64,000 nt of DNA. Origin: M0108 sp963841065. GTDB taxonomy: Bacteria > Pseudomonadota > Gammaproteobacteria > Chromatiales > Chromatiaceae. The notes beneath the pieces were generated by a model that saw nothing but the letters and a program-made list of their open reading frames with translations, ran no database searches and had not been told where the DNA came from. This document shows positions 45,735 to 54,930 of the stretch, one piece after another; the first letter of the stretch is position 1; every line of letters starts with the position of its first letter. The translations under genes and the position numbers were made by a program. The stretch spans positions 14,523 to 78,522 of the forward strand of contig CAWJBI010000061.1 in the NCBI GenBank assembly GCA_963841065.1. The letters are read 5' to 3'.

Positions 45735-47784
45735 ATGCCGAGAAACCGCTTTGTCGGGGCTATCGGTTTCTGTCTCGTGCTGGTCCTGTCGCTTGGTCAG
45801 GCCGTGGGGCAGGAATCACCTGTGGTTAACGGTACGGTCCCGTACGCCGGGTTTGAACCAAGTGTGCCGGCTGCGACCGGCGAGGCCTTGCGTGAACAAG
45901 CCGCGCGCGAAGGGTGGGTGCGGGTACGGGTGGATCTGCGCCAGCCGGAGGATGGCACGCTGCCTCAGGTCGCGACCCGGGCAGCCATCCCGCAAGACGA
46001 TTTTGAGCACTCGGCACAGGACCTGCTATTCGCGTTACCCGCCGGTTCCTATGACTCGGTGCAGCGAGAGGTGGGCTCGTCTAGCCTCACCCTGCGGGTC
46101 GATGCCGCCGGACTGGATGAACTGCTGGTCTCACCATTGGTGGTGGCGGTCCTGCGGCCGCCGATCCCGAAATGCAGCGGATTGCCGCCAGGGTCAGACC
46201 CACAGCCTAGCCATCAAGCCCGATGGGAGCCTCTGGGCGTGGGGGGATAACCGGTGGGGCCAGCTCGGCGACGGAATCGACCATGGATCGCGTGAGTCCG
46301 GTCCAGGTCTTGACTGGGGTCGTGGCCGCTCAGGCGGGATTATATTACAGCCTGGCCGTCAGGACCGACGGGAGCCTGTGGGCCTGGGGAACTGAACGGT
46401 TCTGGCAAGCTCGGCGACGGCACGACCACGGATCGCCTAAGTCCGGTCCAGGTACTGACGGGGGTCATGGCGGCGGCAGCCGGAGGCGAGCACACCTTAG
46501 CACTCAAGACGGATGGCAGCCTGTGGGCGTGGGGCGACAACATTTCTGGCCAGCTCGGCGACGGCACGACCACGTTTCGCCTAAGTCCGGTCCAGGTCCT
46601 GACGGGAGTCTGCAGCCATAGCGGCTGGGGGTCGATATTTCGCCGGCTACTCCCTAGCCCTCAAAACCGACGGGAGCCTGTGGGCCTGGGGAAGTAACTT
46701 TTCTGGCCAGCTCGGCGACGGCACGACCACGAATCGCCGGAGTCCAGTTGAAATCCTGACCGGGGTTGCGTCCGTGGCGGCTGGTGGTGGTTGGCTCTCA
46801 TATCTCTACACTGGCCACTCGCTGGCCCGCAAGACCGATGGGAGCCTCTGGGCATGGGGGAGCAACGCTTATGGCCAACTCGGCGACGGTACGAGAACAG
46901 ATCGCCTAAGCCCGATCCAGGTGCTGACGGGGGTCACAGCCATGGCGGGTGGCGGTTACCAAACCCTGGCCCTTAAGACCGACGGCATCCTGTGGGCCTG
47001 GGGGGGTAACGACTATGGCCAGCTCGGCGACGGCACGACCATGGATCGCGTGAGTCCGGTCCAGGTTCTGACCGGGGTTGCGGCCGTGGCGGGTGGCGGC
47101 ACGCACACCCTGGCCCGCAAGACCGACGGCAGCCTTTGGGCGTGGGGAGATAATCGGTACGGCCAGCTCGGCGACGGCACGACTGCCGATCGCTTGACTC
47201 CGGTCCAGGTTTATGGGTTCGATGTATCAGGGCCCTACTGGGATGTTGACCCAACGAGTTGGGCAGCCGGTTATATCAACGCCATTCACGACGCAGGCAT
47301 CACCGGTGGGTGTGGCAACGGCAACTATTGCCCCCAAGGGCTCGTCACCCGCGAGCAGAATGGCCGCCTTCCTGGTGCGGGCCGTCGAGGGCGAACCTGC
47401 TGCCAATTACTGCGGCAGTTCCTCCTATTTTAGTGATGTTTCGCCCGATGCCTGGTCCTGCCGCTACATCCAGCGTCTCTCCGAGCTGAATATCACCGGT
47501 GGTTGCGGGGGGGCAAGTATTGCCCCCAGGACCTCGTCACCCGTGACCAGATGGCCGCCTTTATCGTCAGGGCTGTCGAGGGCGAGCCGGCCTTGGATTA
47601 CTGCGCAGGTGTTGCCCCCTTCCAGGATGTTGCACCCAGCGCCTGGGCCTGCCGTTACATCAAGCGGCTTGCGGAACTTAATGTTACCCAGGGGTGTGGC
47701 AATGGCAACTACTGCCCAGGCAATGAAGTTACCCGCGAACAGATGGCGGCTTTCCTGGCAAGGGCTTTCTTGGACATGGATTGA
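45735..47784 (+). CDS. Secreted RCC1-repeat protein with SLH-like domains, frame broken repeatedly
   Basis: About 680 aa when the frames are joined. Signal peptide (FCLVLVLSLGQAVG), an N-terminal domain (VPAATGEALREQAAREGW, SLTLRVDAAGLDELLVSP), then seven RCC1 repeats with the core DGSLWAWGxNxxGQLGDGTT at about 46220, 46370, 46520, 46675, 46835, 46985 and 47140, enough for one seven-bladed propeller. Three SLH-like domains follow (YWDVDPTSWAAGYINAIHDAG, YFSDVSPDAWSCRYIQRLSE, PFQDVAPSAWACRYIKRLAE), each with GGCGxGxYCP and VTREQMAAF. Frames change at about 46170, 46280, 46400, 46620, 47360 and 47510. Stop TGA 47782. Probably surface-attached. Confidence 0.75.
46200..47215 (+). repeat. Seven tandem RCC1-coding repeats
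   Basis: DNA repeats of about 155 bp encoding 51-residue blades; CGGCGACGGCACGACCA and AGTCCGGTCCAGGT recur almost unchanged, which suggests recent duplication or gene conversion among blades. Confidence 0.8.
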
Positions 47785-47817
47785 TGAATTCTAAGGAACC
47801 TCTTGGCTGATATCGCA

Positions 47818-47841
47818 ACGGGCGCTTCGGTGCCCGTTTTT
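47818..47841 (+). terminator. Intrinsic terminator after the RCC1 gene
   Basis: ACGGGCGC-TTCG-GTGCCCGT stem-loop followed by TTTTA, 34 bp after the stop codon. Confidence 0.8.
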
Positions 47842-47949
47842 ATTGATCCTATGCCCGCCATGACCTTCCTGTTCACCTGAACCCATCCTTTAAATATCCC
47901 CTAAAGAATCACTCAAAAGATTCTTTATAAATACCCCCAACCCCCTCAT

Positions 47950-47972
47950 AACCCGCTTCGGCGGGTTTTTTT
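47950..47972 (+). terminator. Second intrinsic terminator
   Basis: AACCCGC-TTCG-GCGGGTT stem-loop followed by a T run, 30 bp before the next gene. The region 47785-48001 holds only these two hairpins. Confidence 0.7.
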
Positions 47973-48001
47973 ATGCCCGGAGAAAACCGGAGGAGAAAAC
48001 C

Positions 48002-48364
48002 ATGCTGCAATTCAAACACCCCCATGACCTGAAGCAACTCCCTGAAGCCCATCCCGCCTATCCCATCGTCAAGGACCTGGTGGCCAGGTTGATCGTTGAT
48101 TTCCCTCCCGGACGCGCTTATGCCCCCGAGGATGATGGCTGGATTGCCTTGATCGAAGAGCAGGATGTCGATCGGGTGATCACGGAAATCTGGTCGGATT
48201 GGACACTGGCCGAGGTGGAATGGGAAGGGATCACCTACCGGGATGGCTTCTGGCAAGCCATTTATCTCTCGGACAATGAAAAAGGCTTTGTCATTGTCAT
48301 TCCCGACGCACCGTGGATAACCGCAGAACTCCGGGAAAATATCGAGTTTTATTTAGACCCCTGA
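48002..48364 (+). CDS. Hypothetical protein of mobile-element type
   Basis: 120 aa, not recognised. ATG follows GGAGGAGAAAACC. Trp- and acid-rich (EEQDVDRVITEIWSDWTLAEVEW), no signal, no Cys. Its place ahead of ardB and radC suggests part of an integrative element cassette. Confidence 0.6.
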   Translation: MLQFKHPHDLKQLPEAHPAYPIVKDLVARLIVDFPPGRAYAPEDDGWIALIEEQDVDRVITEIWSDWTLAEVEWEGITYRDGFWQAIYLSDNEKGFVIVIPDAPWITAELRENIEFYLDP

Positions 48365-48424
48365 ACTGCGCCCATTTCGGCATCTTATTTGATAGCTCTA
48401 TCTCGACCCAACAGGAGTAATGAC

Positions 48425-48883
48425 ATGAACGCCAAACCCACCGAGCAATTCCGTATCCTCAAGGTCGGGACCTGCCCCAGCCTCACCCGGGCCTCGCAGA
48501 TCACCTACCATCTTGGCCTGCATGACGAACAGGTCTATTTGTGCATCGCCGGGAATTCCGGGGGCGGGCTTTATAGCAAGGAGTACGTGTCCCTGGAGGC
48601 CATCATCGCCGCCATCCTGGCCCAGGGCGACCAACCCATCACCGGCAAGACCCTCCGACCGCTGTTCCAGGGCAAATCCGCCAACACCCCCGGGTTTGCC
48701 TTGGCGGCGGCTCGGGATTTGGGCCTGATCGTGGCCAAGCCGGGCGAGGAAGGCGGGTATCAACGGGGTGATGCCCAACGCTGTCGGGAGGAAATCGCGG
48801 CCCTCATCACCGCCGGGACAGCGATCCCGGTTGCGGCCCCCGTCAATGGTGCGGAATGTCCCGGTGGCGCAACGAGCGCCTAG
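48425..48883 (+). CDS. Hypothetical protein of mobile-element type
   Basis: 152 aa from ATG 48425 with AGGAG upstream. ILKVGTCPSLTRASQITYHL and IAGNSGGGLYSKEYVSLEAI resemble, from memory, a conserved protein of unknown function found in integrative conjugative elements. The Ser/Gly core could be a ligand loop; no function is claimed. Confidence 0.6.
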   Translation: MNAKPTEQFRILKVGTCPSLTRASQITYHLGLHDEQVYLCIAGNSGGGLYSKEYVSLEAIIAAILAQGDQPITGKTLRPLFQGKSANTPGFALAAARDLGLIVAKPGEEGGYQRGDAQRCREEIAALITAGTAIPVAAPVNGAECPGGATSA

Positions 48884-48924
48884 CCAACCGCCCGGACCGT
48901 CCGGCGCGGGCCGAGGAGTTAGCC

Positions 48925-49108
48925 ATGGCGACCCGAGGTTCTGGCGGGATACCCCTCATTGCCTATGTCGCCGTGGGCACCCTGGCCTTGCTCTATTTCA
49001 AGAGCACGCCTCGGCCTGATCGGTCTGGCGTACCTGATTAAGACCAACCCCCTCCCCGTGGCCGTCTTGCTGGCCTTCATCCTCGGCATCGCCGGCCTGG
49101 GCCGCTGA
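48925..49108 (+). CDS. Small two-helix membrane protein, frame broken
   Basis: About 60 aa. ATG follows GAGGAG by 6 nt. GIPLIAYVAVGTLALLYF is one membrane segment; after a frame change near 49005 the sequence LIGLAYLIKTNPLPVAVLLA and FILGIAGLGR gives a second. Unknown function. Confidence 0.5.
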
Positions 49109-49178
49109 TCCCCCAACCCGGACACCCTTTCCCGGAGGAGGGATAAGCCGTGTCCGGAATCACCTCTGGAGTCCAACC

Positions 49179-49586
49179 ATGCCTATCACTTGCACCCTGG
49201 TCCCTGAACACCAGCGCGTCAACCATACCGCCAAACTGTTCGGGACCGCCTTCCCCTTCCGCCTGGAGCCCACCGTCTATGCCTGGGCGGAACGTCTCAG
49301 CCCCGACTACACCGGGGGCTATTGGCACTTTTACCGCCTGGCTAATGGCGGTTTCTACCTGGCCCCGGCCTCTGACCAGGACTTCCGGGTGTCCAGTCCC
49401 AACGGCTTCACGGGCACCCTGACCCCGGATGCCTTCGGGATCACCTGCTGTCTCTACGCCTATGGCCACCTGGCCTACGCCCCCAGCTCCGGCTTCACCG
49501 AGACCTGTGCCGAGCACTTCCACCGGCTCCGGGACTATGCCTTGGGTCACCGGGAAGCCGAGACCATCCTGATTGCCATCGACTGA
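49179..49586 (+). CDS. ardB: Antirestriction protein ArdB/KlcA family
   Basis: 135 aa. TLVPEHQRVNHTAKLFGTAF, VYAWAERLSPDYTGGYWHFY, LANGGFYLAPAS and FHRLRDYALGHREAETILIA follow the ArdB/KlcA pattern throughout. These proteins relieve type I restriction when conjugative plasmids and islands enter a host, by a mechanism that is not DNA mimicry. Strong sign of an incoming mobile element. A duplicated 3' end lies at 50259. Confidence 0.88.
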   Translation: MPITCTLVPEHQRVNHTAKLFGTAFPFRLEPTVYAWAERLSPDYTGGYWHFYRLANGGFYLAPASDQDFRVSSPNGFTGTLTPDAFGITCCLYAYGHLAYAPSSGFTETCAEHFHRLRDYALGHREAETILIAID

Positions 49587-49612
49587 ATCATCACCCCGCC
49601 AGGAGGAATGAT

Positions 49613-50122
49613 ATGAATATGAACTCAAACCAATTGGCCCTGACCCTGGAACCGGATACCGAGCGGCGTCAGGACCTGCCCCCGGCGGACCGGGAACTGA
49701 TCGAGCGGGCCATCCGCTGTCTGGAGGAACGCTATCGGGTCAATCTGGACGTGCTCACCAGCCCGGCGGCCACCCGCGATTACGTCAAGCTGCGCCTGGA
49801 CGGCCTCGGCTATGAGGTCTTCGCCATGATCCTGCTGGATAACCGCCATGGGGTGATGCGCTATGTGGAGTTGTTCCGGGGGACCCTGGATGGGGCCAGT
49901 GTCCATCCCCGCGAGGTGGTGCGGCTGGTCATGGCGCACAATGCCGCCGCCGTCATCCTGGCCCATAACCATCCTTCCGGGGTCACGGAACCCAGTCAGG
50001 CGGATCTCCGGATTACCCAACGGCTCAAGGATGCCTTGGCCCTGATCGACGTGCGGGTTCTCGATCACCTCATCGTCGGGGAGGGCGAGGGGTTGTCCTT
50101 TGCGGAACGCGGGTTGATCTAG
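49613..50122 (+). CDS. radC: RadC family JAB-domain protein
   Basis: 169 aa. JAMM/MPN+ metal-binding motif HNHPSGVTEPSQAD preceded by the conserved Glu/VxLFRGTLD segment (YVELFRGTLDGASVHPREVV) and followed by VRVLDHLIVGEG. Lacks the N-terminal HhH region of chromosomal RadC, as in copies on islands and plasmids. RadC's DNA-repair role is doubtful; island copies may serve element maintenance. 26 bp after ardB, AGGAGG ribosome site. Confidence 0.85.
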   Translation: MNMNSNQLALTLEPDTERRQDLPPADRELIERAIRCLEERYRVNLDVLTSPAATRDYVKLRLDGLGYEVFAMILLDNRHGVMRYVELFRGTLDGASVHPREVVRLVMAHNAAAVILAHNHPSGVTEPSQADLRITQRLKDALALIDVRVLDHLIVGEGEGLSFAERGLI

Positions 50123-50617
50123 TCAAGGACAGCGGTTTCCAGGGCATCCTTTTGGTTGCAGGGGGAGGAGAGGATCACTCCCCGGCCCTTACAGGGTTCC
50201 CAGGATTTCAGTTTTGCAGGGAGTCAGCCGGGGGTGCTAGGGTATCCCCGAAGCCCTGACGATCCTGATCGCCATCGACTGAACCACCCCCCGCCATCTT
50301 TCGGGGTGGCGCGGGCGGCACAGCGGCACACGGCGCCCACGGGGGGGGGCTGTGCCACTATTTCTCAACTGAAACAATGAGATAGGCACCCGGCACGGCT
50401 GGCACGGCAAAGTGAGCATGTTTGAAAACTTCCGATGGGGCGGGCACCACGGGCAAGTGGTTCTTAGGAAGCGGCCCAAACCACCGGGGCAGCCGTGCCA
50501 TGGCCAATTATTGAATGTGGAACAATGAGTTAAGCGGCACGGGGTTGGCACGGTGGCACGGCTAAGTGCGTCTTGTGTCAATCCCGGTTCGGCTTTTCTG
50601 TAACCGCTATCCTAAGA
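50123..50617. repeat. Non-coding stretch with ardB remnant and GGCACGG repeats
   Basis: 495 bp without a gene. At 50259-50282 the sequence reads TILIAID-stop, the last codons of ardB, with similar downstream bases: a leftover of a second copy. At 50371-50415 and 50519-50570 imperfect repeats share AACAATGAGxTA and GGCACGG words. A G9 run is at 50341. Confidence 0.55.
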
Positions 50618-51595
50618 CTAGGTGTCAAGCCCCGGGAGATTGTTAACCCTTGAAACGAACAAGTCAGGTTGCTTTTGAAACCACTGCTGGAGCGCTGCAT
50701 GGGGGCTGACATGGCCCAATGCGCGCTGGGGGATGTAGCCATTATAGATGCTGACATAGCGCTGCAGGGTGTCCGCCAGGTGCTCCCCGGATCGAAAGCG
50801 GTTCGTCGCCAAGACGTCGGCGATGCGCCCGTTGAAGCGCTCGATCATGCCGTTGGTCTGCGGATGATGGGGCCGGATCAAGCGGTGCTGGATCTCGTGG
50901 GCGGCACACCGGCGGTCGAAGGCATGCTTCCCGGTGGGGTCACGCTCGCCGGTGGCGCAGAAGCGGTCAGTGAACTCCTTGCCGTTGTCGGTGAGGATCG
51001 TGGTGATCTTAAAGGGCGCCGCGGCGAGCAGATGGGTCAAAAAGCCCTGGGCACAGGCGGCGGATTTTTCGGGCAGGATCTCGACATAGACCCAGCGCGT
51101 GGCCCGGTCGATGGCGGCGAACAGGTAACGGCGCTCGGTCTCATCGGGCATCAGCGGCAGATACTTGACGTCGACATGGACGAAGCCAGGCACATAATCC
51201 TGAAAGGTTTTCGTCGGCGCCACGCCCTCTTCCGGCGGGGGGATCAACGCCTTGAGGTCCGAGACCCCATGGCGGCGCAGGCAGCGATCGAGACCCGACC
51301 GGGACACGCCCTCATGGATGAATTCACGGGTCACCGCGAGGAGGTCATCCAAGGGCAGCAGAAGCGTTTGGCGCAACGCCACGACGATCGCCTCCTGGGC
51401 CGGCGACAGCGTGGTGTGCAGCCGCTGCGGGCGATGGGAACGGTCCGCCCCATCAGCGCGCTGACGCCACTTGCGCACGGTGGCTTTACTCAGGTGGTAA
51501 CGCCGGGCCAGTTCCGCGATGGGCGCGGTCGATTCGCGCAACTCGCGGCGAATCGCCGGGGTGGTACGGGCATTCTTATGCAGGTTGAGTTGCAT
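50618..51595 (-). CDS. IS481 family transposase
   Basis: 325 aa, uninterrupted. N-terminal HTH (IAELARRYHLSKATVRKWRQ) and DDE catalytic domain with Asp in HVDVKYLPL, Asp in LTDNGKEFTD and Glu in GMIERFNGRI. The C-terminal HVSPHAALQQWF is an IS481/IS3-type end. TGTCAAG at 50623 is a candidate left terminus; its partner is not visible on the right, so the element is probably incomplete or recombined. Confidence 0.9.
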   Translation of the reverse strand: MQLNLHKNARTTPAIRRELRESTAPIAELARRYHLSKATVRKWRQRADGADRSHRPQRLHTTLSPAQEAIVVALRQTLLLPLDDLLAVTREFIHEGVSRSGLDRCLRRHGVSDLKALIPPPEEGVAPTKTFQDYVPGFVHVDVKYLPLMPDETERRYLFAAIDRATRWVYVEILPEKSAACAQGFLTHLLAAAPFKITTILTDNGKEFTDRFCATGERDPTGKHAFDRRCAAHEIQHRLIRPHHPQTNGMIERFNGRIADVLATNRFRSGEHLADTLQRYVSIYNGYIPQRALGHVSPHAALQQWFQKQPDLFVSRVNNLPGLDT

Positions 51596-51598
51596 GGC

Positions 51599-52288
51599 TC
51601 AGATCTCTTGGCCACTGGTGAGGGGCACGCCGGGTTCAGGTTGGCCCCAGACGCGGCGCCGGCCCTGGGGGGGCCTCTGGTCGCCCTCCGGGCTCCCGCC
51701 GGCTCCCCCCAGGGCCAAGTACTCCAGAACTTCTCGGGCACGGAACAAAGGGTAACTCCTTTTCGGTAAATAATCACACGGGACGGGACAACTACCCTCG
51801 TAGATGCCAGCATGTGTAGCCCTTAGATGAAGAGGATCGTATGGCGAGTCACAACCTACTTCCTTTGCCTTCTTTGCCTTATCTTGATCTTCTGGGTCTG
51901 CTGCTGCTGCTGTACACCTCGGGTGATCGGCAGGAACCCTTGAATCAAAGATGAGGATATCGCCCCGCTCAAATAAAGCGGGATCGAGCGGCATGTCCTC
52001 GCCAAAAGCATACTGGCCAGAGGTAGTGGTAGGTATTTCGATGCCAACATGTCCAAAGGCGTACCAGGTCAAGCCGGTACAGTCGAAACCTTCAGGGCCA
52101 TTCCCTCCTGAAGTGTACTTGGTACCAGAAAGACGTGGGTATACGCCATTGATAGCAGTTTCGCTCTGCGCACTGAGATATTGGGCTGAAACATCGACAG
52201 CATCGAGAGGATAAGCAAGGGAGTAAACAAGAAGAAGCGCGGAACCAAAAAATACCGCAAAAATGTTATTGCTGGCCACGACCACCAC
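51599..52288 (-). CDS. NlpC/P60-type hydrolase, C-terminus replaced by IS sequence
   Basis: Up to 229 aa. N-terminal membrane or signal segment (IFAVFFGSALLLVYSLA). The papain-like NlpC/P60 core shows the Cys in EGFDCTGLTWYAFGHV, DILIFDSRVPAD and the His in ATHAGIYEG. After REVLEYLALG the frame enters a GC-rich hairpin (51661-51716) and IS-border sequence, so the true C-terminus is lost. Start is GTG at 52288 or 52279. Cell-wall peptide cleavage is the usual activity. Confidence 0.65.
   Translation of the reverse strand: MVVVASNNIFAVFFGSALLLVYSLAYPLDAVDVSAQYLSAQSETAINGVYPRLSGTKYTSGGNGPEGFDCTGLTWYAFGHVGIEIPTTTSGQYAFGEDMPLDPALFERGDILIFDSRVPADHPRCTAAAADPEDQDKAKKAKEVGCDSPYDPLHLRATHAGIYEGSCPVPCDYLPKRSYPLFRAREVLEYLALGGAGGSPEGDQRPPQGRRRVWGQPEPGVPLTSGQEI
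51661..51716. repeat. Stem-loop with conserved loop, copy A
   Basis: GGCCCTGGGGGG (51661-51672) pairs perfectly with CCCCCCAGGGCC (51705-51716). The 32-nt loop contains GTCGCCCTCCGGGCTCCCGC, nearly the same as in copy B at 54931-54987. Confidence 0.7.
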
Positions 52289-52303
52289 CCCTCAGATTAG
52301 GAA

Positions 52304-53257
52304 TTACAGTGTAAAACGAAAACTTTCAAGTATGGAGTCGTACAATGGCAACAATGTGGGATTACCAGAGGGATTACCAGAGGGATTACCAGAGGGATTA
52401 CCAGAGGGATTACCAGAGGGATTACCAGAGGGGTAGACGATCTCGACAATGTCAGCATCTCTGGCAATGTAGTAGTTATTGGAAACCCCCGTGTTCCCTA
52501 CAATGGTGACGTGGATCGCTTCGTACCCATCAACAGCAGTGTCTGTTCTGGAAGTATCACGACCGTCCAAAAATGGTTTTATGTTTAGGTCGAACCACTC
52601 AACAACAGTAAGATGTTCTGGGTTAACGTTTCGACGCACGGATGCGCGAAACATATAGTAGTTAGGTGGGCTATCACCAGTAATGCCAACAAGCTCGTAC
52701 CCATCAGCGTCGCTTGAGTATTGCCACCACGGCGGGTACTGCAACGCAAACCCCAACTCCTCCCCACCATCGAACGTCGGCCACACCACCTCCACCCCGA
52801 TCGGCAATGGCTTCGCCAAGGTCTTCTTCCCATGCTTCAGGTGGAGCGTCCCCTCATAAAGTCCCAACGGCGCGGTGCTCGATGCGGACGCCGTAACCGT
52901 AACCGCGTACGCAACACCCTTCTCGACGATCGCAAAACTCGACGGCGATACACTCACATAGGGTGCGAGTTCCGGCACCACCCCCACCGTCACATCCGAC
53001 GCATTTTCAGAGGGCGTGAACGTCACCTCCACAGCCGTACTTTGCCCCGCCCCAACTTCGAGGGAGAGAGAGGACGGTGTCCATGCGATTGTCGGATTCG
53101 CCTCCGATTCCGGTGAGTACAGCAGAACGCCCGCACCCCCCAAAACTAGGAGCACCACCGGCACCAACCCGAGCAGTACCCTTTTCAGTATCTTCATCCG
53201 ACCCCCCTCCTCCCGTGGCTCCGGCAGTACCGGCGCGGTTATCTCTTGCGGTTCCAT
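52304..53257 (-). CDS. Anchored extracytoplasmic protein with Ig-like domain and SGNP repeats
   Basis: 317 aa from ATG 53257. One N-terminal membrane segment (VLLGLVPVVLLVLGGAGVLL) after a 20-residue cytoplasmic tail, then an Ig-like domain (PSSLSLEVGAGQSTAVEVTF, YVSVSPSSFAIVEKGVAYAV, GLYEGTLHLKHGKK). A second domain follows (FALQYPPWWQYSSDADGYEL, VDGYEAIHVTIVGNTG), with six SGNP repeats and a short end. It resembles eukaryote-like or gram-positive surface architecture; no family named. Lies just upstream of the NlpC gene, same strand. Confidence 0.6.
   Translation of the reverse strand: MEPQEITAPVLPEPREEGGRMKILKRVLLGLVPVVLLVLGGAGVLLYSPESEANPTIAWTPSSLSLEVGAGQSTAVEVTFTPSENASDVTVGVVPELAPYVSVSPSSFAIVEKGVAYAVTVTASASSTAPLGLYEGTLHLKHGKKTLAKPLPIGVEVVWPTFDGGEELGFALQYPPWWQYSSDADGYELVGITGDSPPNYYMFRASVRRNVNPEHLTVVEWFDLNIKPFLDGRDTSRTDTAVDGYEAIHVTIVGNTGVSNNYYIARDADIVEIVYPSGNPSGNPSGNPSGNPSGNPSGNPTLLPLYDSILESFRFTL
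52359..52430. repeat. Six-copy 12-bp tandem repeat
   Basis: GGATTACCAGAG repeated six times without mismatch, coding for SGNP x6 on the minus strand. Copy number likely varies between strains. Confidence 0.95.
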
Positions 53258-53605
53258 ACCCTTCACTCTACCCCAAAAACCCGCGCATCCCACGCGGGTT
53301 ATGCACAGACCGAAGCACAAAATAGCCGAACCCCTCGCGCGACCATCACGATGGTCGCCCTCGGCAGGCTATCCTCACGACCCCTCACGGGATCATGTTC
53401 ACCCATGAGGTTCCCTACCTCACGATAGGTTTGGCGTTTTCTTGGTCTTACCCGTCCGGCCAAAAACCATCGGCAGGCTAATATTTGCCATCAGTAAATG
53501 ATCCGATGCATCGAGGCAAGCGCCACTTCGTCCCTGTTAGCCCAAAGTAGTAATGTCCCCTTGGTGCAGTTTAGAAATGTCCCCTTTTGATCACCGGAGG
53601 GGACG

Positions 53606-54907
53606 ATGCCAGAGGAGACCATCGCGTTGACGCAGCGCGCACTACACCGGCTGAAGGTCATCGAGGCGGTCACGGACCGGCGGCTGACGCAGGCGGCGGC
53701 CGGGGGGCAGCTTGGGATCACGGCACGGCAGGTGAAGCGCCTGGTGGCGGCCTACCGTGCGGACGGGGCCGCGGGCCTGGTCTCCCGCCGCATCGGGCAA
53801 CCGTCGAACCGCCGGATCAAGGAGCCATTGCGTGAGACGATCCGCGCCCTGCTGGTGGCGCGCTACCCGGATTTCGGGCCAACCCTGGCCCAGGAGAAGC
53901 TCCTGGAAGTACACCAGATTGAGGTATCGATTGAGACGGTGCGCCAGCTGCAGATGGCACTGGGGCTATGGCGACCCAAGCGGCGCCAGGCCGCGCGGGC
54001 ATTTCAGCTACGCGAGCGGCGGGGGCGCTGCGGCGAACTGATCCAGATCGACGGCTCGCCCCACGCCTGGTTCGAGGGGCGCGGCCCCCGCTGTCCTTGA
54101 TCGGCGGCAATCGCCTCCGCACTCATCGCCAGGTACTTGCGTACCGTGTTGCGCGAGATGCCCAGCGCTTGGGCGATGGCGTGTAGCGAGCTGCCCCGAC
54201 CCTCGTCGTACAGCGCTTTGATCTTGTGAATCATGACCCAGTCCTTCAACTTTTGGTGTCCCCGGCAAACAAACGTGCCGGGATTCTAGGGGCCTGCGGC
54301 CCTTACCCCTACCCTGGGCCGGGTCAATATTGTTGGCCGTGGGTGGGTCAGTTTAGGTGGCCACTAACACCTCCAGGATCGTTTAGTCAAGGAGTTACGT
54401 CTGCGCGGGCTCAGCGACCTGGCAAGCGCCAACGCCTACCTCCCCGCGTTCATGGCCGACTTCAACGCGCGCTTCGCGGTGACCCCCCGCTCGGCGGAGG
54501 ACGCCCATCGGCCCCTGGCACACACCCCGCGCGCGTTGGACCTGCTGCTGGCGGAGCAGGAGGAGCGGACCCTGTCCAAGAACCTCACGGTGCAGTACCG
54601 CAACGTCGCCTATCAGCTGCGTCACGCCGGGCCGGGCTACCGCCTGCGCGGCGCCAAGGTGACCGTCTGCGACCTGGCCAGCGGCGAGGTGGTGCTGCTC
54701 CGGGAGGGCCGCGAACTGCCCTACACCACTTACCGCAAGGGGGAGCGCCCACCGCCGGTCGAGGACGAGAAGACCCTCAACGAGCGGGTCGATAGCGCTC
54801 TAGAAAAGCAACAACGGAAGAGTGCCAAGCCTGCCCCAGATCACCCGTGGCGCAAGGCCATGGCTAGGGCAGCCGCCCGCACCGCAAACTCACCCGCCGC
54901 CCCCTGA
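53606..54907 (+). pseudogene. ISNCY/IS1202-like transposase, interrupted
   Basis: N-terminal part 53606-54097: HTH (DRRLTQAAAGGQLGITARQV), SNRRIKEPLRETIRALL, and the start of the DDE domain LIQIDGSPHAWFEGRGPRC. The reading frame is then lost in foreign DNA. The C-terminal part resumes near 54366 with LQDRLVKELRLRGLSDLASA and runs to 54907 (ARFAVTPRSAEDAHRPL, RNVAYQLRHAGPGYRLRGAK). The missing middle (about 110 aa) holds the other catalytic residues, so the protein is inactive. Confidence 0.85.
54100..54369 (-). mobile_element. IS21-family remnant (IstA N-terminus and terminal repeat)
   Basis: ATG 54234 starts MIHKIKALYDEGRGSSLHAI, the HTH of IstA, cut off after AEAIAADQG near 54100. Upstream are terminal repeats of IS21 type: TGTTAGTGGCCACCTAAACT at 54369 and the paired GGGTCAATATTGTTGGCC/GGGTCAGTTTAGGTGGCC. 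Only one end is present, so a deletion removed the rest and part of the host transposase. Confidence 0.8.
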
Positions 54908-54930
54908 CCCCGCACGAGCACACGCCGCCG

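Noticed and set aside
52359..52430. Tandem 12-bp repeat as a CRISPR array
   Set aside because: Units are directly adjacent with no spacers and code for SGNP in frame.
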